Part shown: in pieces, positions 6,190-8,558 of the stretch | Numbering within the stretch: position 1 is the stretch's first letter | Layout: each line of letters begins with the position of its first letter | Assembly: GCA_023389545.1 (NCBI GenBank) | Contig: JAEWEI010000169.1 | Coordinates: 1-8,558, forward strand | Length of the DNA stretch: 8,558 nucleotides | From: Actinomycetes bacterium | GTDB taxonomy: Bacteria > Actinomycetota > Actinomycetes > Actinomycetales > Cellulomonadaceae | Direction of reading: 5' to 3' | Translations under genes and position numbers: made by a program | The notes under the pieces: generated by a model | The model's input: only the letters and a program-made list of their open reading frames with translations | Databases searched by the model: none | What the model was told of the DNA's origin: nothing

Positions 6190-6740
6190 CCAATTCCGAG
6201 CGCCGCGACCGTGTCGAACACCGGGCCGAGCACACGCGAGAGCTGCCCGCCACTCCGGCGCAGGTGTGGGACGCCATCGCAACCGCCGACGGGATCTCGG
6301 CCTGGATGGTGCCAACCCGGCTGGACCCGCAGATCGGTGGCGAAGTCTCTTTCGATCACGGCGGTTTCCGATCGACCGGTGTCATCAAGGACTACAACCC
6401 GAATCAGCGTTTCGCCTATGAAGAGCCGTGGCCGATGACCCAGGAGATGCGTGAGTGGGTGGCCGACACCGCTGGACACCAGGTCACCGACGAGGAACTG
6501 GCGTCGATCTCCCCGATAGCGACCGAGTTCTTGATCGAAGCTGCATCAGGTGGCAGCTGCATCCTCCGCGTCGTCACGAGCTCGTACGGCAGCGGAGCGG
6601 ACTGGGAGAACGAGTACTTCGCCGAGATGGTGGCCGGCTGGGGCACCTTCCCATTCGGTCCCGACGAGCAAGCGCCGTGGCTCGACAACCTCGTCGAGCA
6701 TCTCTACGCAGCACGGACCAAGCAAGGAGCTCACCAATGA
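6186..6740 (+). CDS. SRPBCC (AHSA1-like) domain protein
   Basis: This 184-residue protein belongs to the SRPBCC / START-like fold, AHSA1 type, which forms a hydrophobic cavity for small ligands or a chaperone contact. Supporting features are the N-terminal strand RELPATPAQVWDAIATADGISAW (split: RELPATPAQVWDAI, then TADGISAW, about 18-40), the GGEVSFDHGG turn (51-60), the central sheet with VIKDYNPNQRFAYEEP, and the C-terminal amphipathic helix with EYFAEMVAGW...LDNLVEHLYAA. Between GWGTF and LDNLVEHL there is a ten-residue PFGPDEQAPW segment; related proteins usually run straight from GW to this helix, so it looks like a small insertion, though this rests on family memory only. It overlaps both neighbours by four bases. 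In such operons it may bind the compound the regulator responds to; that role is inferred. Confidence 0.82.
   Translation: MTNSERRDRVEHRAEHTRELPATPAQVWDAIATADGISAWMVPTRLDPQIGGEVSFDHGGFRSTGVIKDYNPNQRFAYEEPWPMTQEMREWVADTAGHQVTDEELASISPIATEFLIEAASGGSCILRVVTSSYGSGADWENEYFAEMVAGWGTFPFGPDEQAPWLDNLVEHLYAARTKQGAHQ
6724..6729 (+). promoter_or_regulatory. Ribosome binding site of the membrane protein gene
   Basis: AAGGAG lies seven bases before ATG 6737. It selects this start over the longer open frame that extends back to 6455 inside the SRPBCC gene. Confidence 0.65.
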
Positions 6741-7180
6741 CGGCCGCGGATTCCGCACATCAAGAGCCGAGCCACACGTCAGCTCAGCCGAGGTTCCTGG
6801 CTCTCGTTCGAGGCGGCGCTTTGGCCGGCGCGATCGCGGCGGTGGGCACCATCGCCGTGGCTGCCGTCGCACGCGCTGTGGACGTGAGCCTCGAAGTGGA
6901 CGCCACACCCATTCCAATCCCCGCGTTTGGGTTGTGGACCGTCGTTGGGGCTGCCCTGGGTGTCCTGATGGCCCGACTTCTTGTCGCTCGCCGCCGGTTC
7001 CTCGTAGTGGCCATTGTGGCTACGGGGTTGTCGCTTATCCCGCCGATTGCACTCCCGGACGAGGCCGCCACCAAGGCGGTTCTGGTCGCGGCCCATCTGT
7101 TGGCTGCGAGCATCATCATTCCGATTCTGGGCCGGGGGCTCACCACCGTCGATGCCAACGCCGGAACCCGAGACCGATGA
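6737..7180 (+). CDS. Small four-helix integral membrane protein (DUF6069-like)
   Basis: This 147-residue protein has a short polar N-terminus (1-25) and four hydrophobic segments at about 26-47, 62-83, 88-106 and 112-132, with arginines at the loop between helices two and three (R85-R87) that suggest a cytoplasmic side. A PIPIPAFGLW motif (58-67) opens the second helix and a LIPPIALPD motif (100-108) closes the third. It resembles the DUF6069 membrane family of actinobacteria by size, helix number and these Pro-rich motifs; the assignment is from memory and no function is established. The start is fixed by AAGGAG and by the ATGA overlap with the SRPBCC stop; the stop overlaps the hydrolase start in the same way. 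Position inside the operon suggests it acts with the SRPBCC protein and the hydrolase, for example in transport or sensing of their substrate, but nothing in the sequence proves this. Confidence 0.75.
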   Translation: MTAADSAHQEPSHTSAQPRFLALVRGGALAGAIAAVGTIAVAAVARAVDVSLEVDATPIPIPAFGLWTVVGAALGVLMARLLVARRRFLVVAIVATGLSLIPPIALPDEAATKAVLVAAHLLAASIIIPILGRGLTTVDANAGTRDR

Positions 7181-7863
7181 GCGACGACGGAGCCATCACG
7201 GTCACGCCGATCCTCGTTGCCGAACTGCTTGTCGAGGGTGAGGTGATGCCCGTGTGCGTGCACGTCATCGACCATCCCAAGGGTCGGGTCCTGGTCGACA
7301 CCGGCATGACGGAGTTGCACCCGGCGGTGGTGGCGGCCTTTGATCCCCGCCTCTATCCATTGAGTGAGCAGGACTTTGACGTCACTGGGATCGACCTCGT
7401 CGTCAATACGCACCTGCACGCCGATCATTGCGGTGGCAACCACCTCTTCGCCGGGCGACCGATCTACGTTCAGCGCCGGGAGCTTGATGACGCCCGCAGC
7501 GAGGACGACTACACGATTCGCGAGTGGGTCGACGCACCCGACCTGCAATACGTGCCGGTCGACGGAGAACTCGAGTTGCTTCCCGGCGTCCGGCTCGTCC
7601 CAGCGCCGGGTCATACGCCCGGTTCACAGGTCGTGGTGGTCGAAACCGGGGAACGCCCAACCGTCATCTGCGGCGACACTGCAGTGTGGTTCGGTGAGTT
7701 GGACGAGCCGCGCACCGAAGGTCAACAGCGAATCCTCGCGATTGATCCTGAGAAGGTCTGGCTAGCGCACGTGCACGAGCCGTGGCAACCCGCCGGCACC
7801 GCCCAGGCCGAAGACCACGCCCCGGCCGAATCGCGAGACGGCCGAGATCGGTCGACCAACTGA
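7177..7863 (+). CDS. Metallo-beta-lactamase-fold hydrolase, N-acyl-homoserine lactonase-like
   Basis: This 228-residue zinc hydrolase has the full metallo-beta-lactamase motif set: VLVDTGM (38-44), THLHADH with H79, H81, D83 and H84, PGHTPGS with H146, GDTAVW with D167, and a final histidine in AHVHEPW (H198 or H200). The overall layout (early DTG, spacing of H84 to H146) matches the N-acyl-homoserine lactonase / AiiA-like branch, so ring-opening of a lactone or a related ester is the best guess; other small-molecule hydrolysis is possible. No signal peptide is seen, so it is cytoplasmic. The conserved fold ends about residue 205; the last 23 residues are polar and charged (AGTAQAEDH... to RSTN) and look like an unconserved tail, perhaps created by the mobile element behind it. 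ATG 7177 overlaps the previous stop (ATGA). No strong Shine-Dalgarno precedes it, so it probably depends on coupling. Confidence 0.83.
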   Translation: MSDDGAITVTPILVAELLVEGEVMPVCVHVIDHPKGRVLVDTGMTELHPAVVAAFDPRLYPLSEQDFDVTGIDLVVNTHLHADHCGGNHLFAGRPIYVQRRELDDARSEDDYTIREWVDAPDLQYVPVDGELELLPGVRLVPAPGHTPGSQVVVVETGERPTVICGDTAVWFGELDEPRTEGQQRILAIDPEKVWLAHVHEPWQPAGTAQAEDHAPAESRDGRDRSTN

Positions 7864-7886
7864 GGGGTTCGGCGTTGTCCCGGCTC

Positions 7887-7891
7887 GGAGG
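7887..7891 (+). promoter_or_regulatory. Ribosome binding site of istA
   Basis: GGAGG lies nine bases before ATG 7901 and supports that codon as the transposase start. Confidence 0.6.
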
Positions 7892-7900
7892 CGACGACTG

Positions 7901-8558
7901 ATGGCAGCGAGCCGAGTTGACCTCTATGCCGCGATTCGCCGCGACGCCCGGTTGGGCATGTCGAATCGGGCCCTGCAGCGCAAGCACGGGGTCGGGTACC
8001 GCACCGTATCCGCCGCACTCGAGTCGGCGTGGCCTAAAGCCAGGAGGCCGCCGCCCAAGCGCGGGTCGCGGCTCGATCCGTACCGAGACGTCATCGACGG
8101 CTGGTTGCGCGACGACCTCGATGCGCCGCGGAAGCAGCGGCACACCGCCAAGCGGATCTTCGACCGACTGCTGGACGAACACGACGCCACCGGCGTCGTC
8201 TCGTATGGGATGGTCCGCGACTACGTCGCCACCCGCCGCCGCGAGATCCGGGTCGAGGCCGGTCGAGAACCGGCGAACTCGTTCATCCCACAGGAGCACC
8301 TCCCCGGCCGTGAGGCCGAAGTCGACTTCGGGGAGGTCGCGATCCGGCTGCGCGGCGAGCTCGTCACCTGCGCGCTATTCAGCCTGCGACTGTCCTACTC
8401 CGGGAAGGCTGTGCACCGGATCAGCGCCTCGGCCGGACAGGAGGCGTTCTTCGAAGGCCACGCACACGCCTTCCGGGTCCTCGGCGGGGTGCCGACCGGG
8501 AAGGTCCGCTACGACAACCTCAGGGCCGCCGTCGCGAGCGTGATCGGATTCTCCCGCC
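7901..8558 (+). CDS. istA: IS21-family transposase IstA, 5' part (incomplete at window end)
   Basis: The frame is open from ATG 7901 to the window edge, giving 219 residues of an expected 400-500. IstA is the DDE recombinase of IS21-type elements and works with the ATPase IstB, which is normally encoded just downstream. The N-terminus has a helix-turn-helix (about 18-40, GMSNRALQRKHGVGYRTVSAAL) split as GMSNRALQRKHG and VGYRTVSAAL, followed by a basic linker (PKARRPPPKRG). The integrase-like core begins with EAEVDFGE, giving the first catalytic Asp at 142, and KVRYDNLRAAV gives the second at 205. The third acidic residue would lie beyond the window. The sequence is uninterrupted, so the element may be intact. 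Confidence 0.85.
   Translation, partial: MAASRVDLYAAIRRDARLGMSNRALQRKHGVGYRTVSAALESAWPKARRPPPKRGSRLDPYRDVIDGWLRDDLDAPRKQRHTAKRIFDRLLDEHDATGVVSYGMVRDYVATRRREIRVEAGREPANSFIPQEHLPGREAEVDFGEVAIRLRGELVTCALFSLRLSYSGKAVHRISASAGQEAFFEGHAHAFRVLGGVPTGKVRYDNLRAAVASVIGFSR

Larger units (their letters stand above)
7864..8558 (+). mobile_element. IS21-family insertion sequence, left part (runs off the window)
   Basis: The istA-type transposase gene shows that an IS21-family element starts near here and continues past the window edge, where istB would be expected. The left terminus cannot be placed: only 37 bases separate the hydrolase stop from the istA start, which is short for an IS21 end, so the true end may lie inside the hydrolase tail. 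GGCCGA recurs at 7806, 7824 and 7840, weakly consistent with the repeated motifs at IS21 termini. No target duplication can be tested without the right end. Confidence 0.6.

Noticed and set aside
1..8558. CRISPR array, tRNA, rRNA or riboswitch
   Set aside because: The repeats found are short, contiguous and without spacers, and no cloverleaf or rRNA-like stretch was seen by eye. A covariance-model search would be needed to exclude small RNAs fully.

Overview
The window comes from a very GC-rich bacterium. Codon third positions are almost always G or C, GTG starts are common, and two genes appear to be read from leaderless promoters of the TANNNT type. Together with the gene families present, this points to an actinobacterium; a Micrococcales-like genome is my guess, and nothing here fixes the genus. 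No rRNA, tRNA or CRISPR array is visible.

Left part (1-4771, plus strand): two adjacent amidohydrolases of the YtcJ/NfdA type (145-1674 and 1843-3066) are clearly paralogous. The second is about 92 residues shorter because one internal block is absent. It overlaps by 4 bases (GTGA) a zinc-dependent medium-chain alcohol dehydrogenase (3063-4274), followed by a small NUDIX hydrolase (4322-4771) with what looks like its own leaderless promoter. The two amidohydrolases and the dehydrogenase look like a catabolic unit (deacylation or hydrolysis followed by oxidation), but the substrate cannot be read from the sequence. This part contains three short-period tandem repeats, one of them inside the dehydrogenase reading frame.

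Middle (4808-5613): a secreted lipoprotein of unknown function lies on the minus strand, convergent with the NUDIX gene. A 266-base divergent intergenic region with a direct repeat, a perfect inverted repeat and a strong promoter/operator follows.

Right part (5614-7863, plus strand): four genes form a tight operon, each overlapping the next by ATGA: an ArsR-type winged-helix regulator, an SRPBCC/AHSA1 ligand-binding-fold protein, a four-helix membrane protein, and a metallo-beta-lactamase-fold hydrolase resembling N-acyl-homoserine lactonases. The regulator promoter has TTGACA and TACCTT boxes, a TGACA-N8-TGTCA palindrome over the -35 and spacer, and places +1 on or next to the GTG start, so autoregulated leaderless expression is likely. 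Sampled base composition here is clearly lower in GC than the left part. An IS21-family transposase gene (istA, 7901 to the window end, incomplete) begins 37 bases behind the hydrolase, so the operon abuts a mobile element. The most novel candidate is this regulator-SRPBCC-membrane-lactonase module; the next is the shortened amidohydrolase paralogue.
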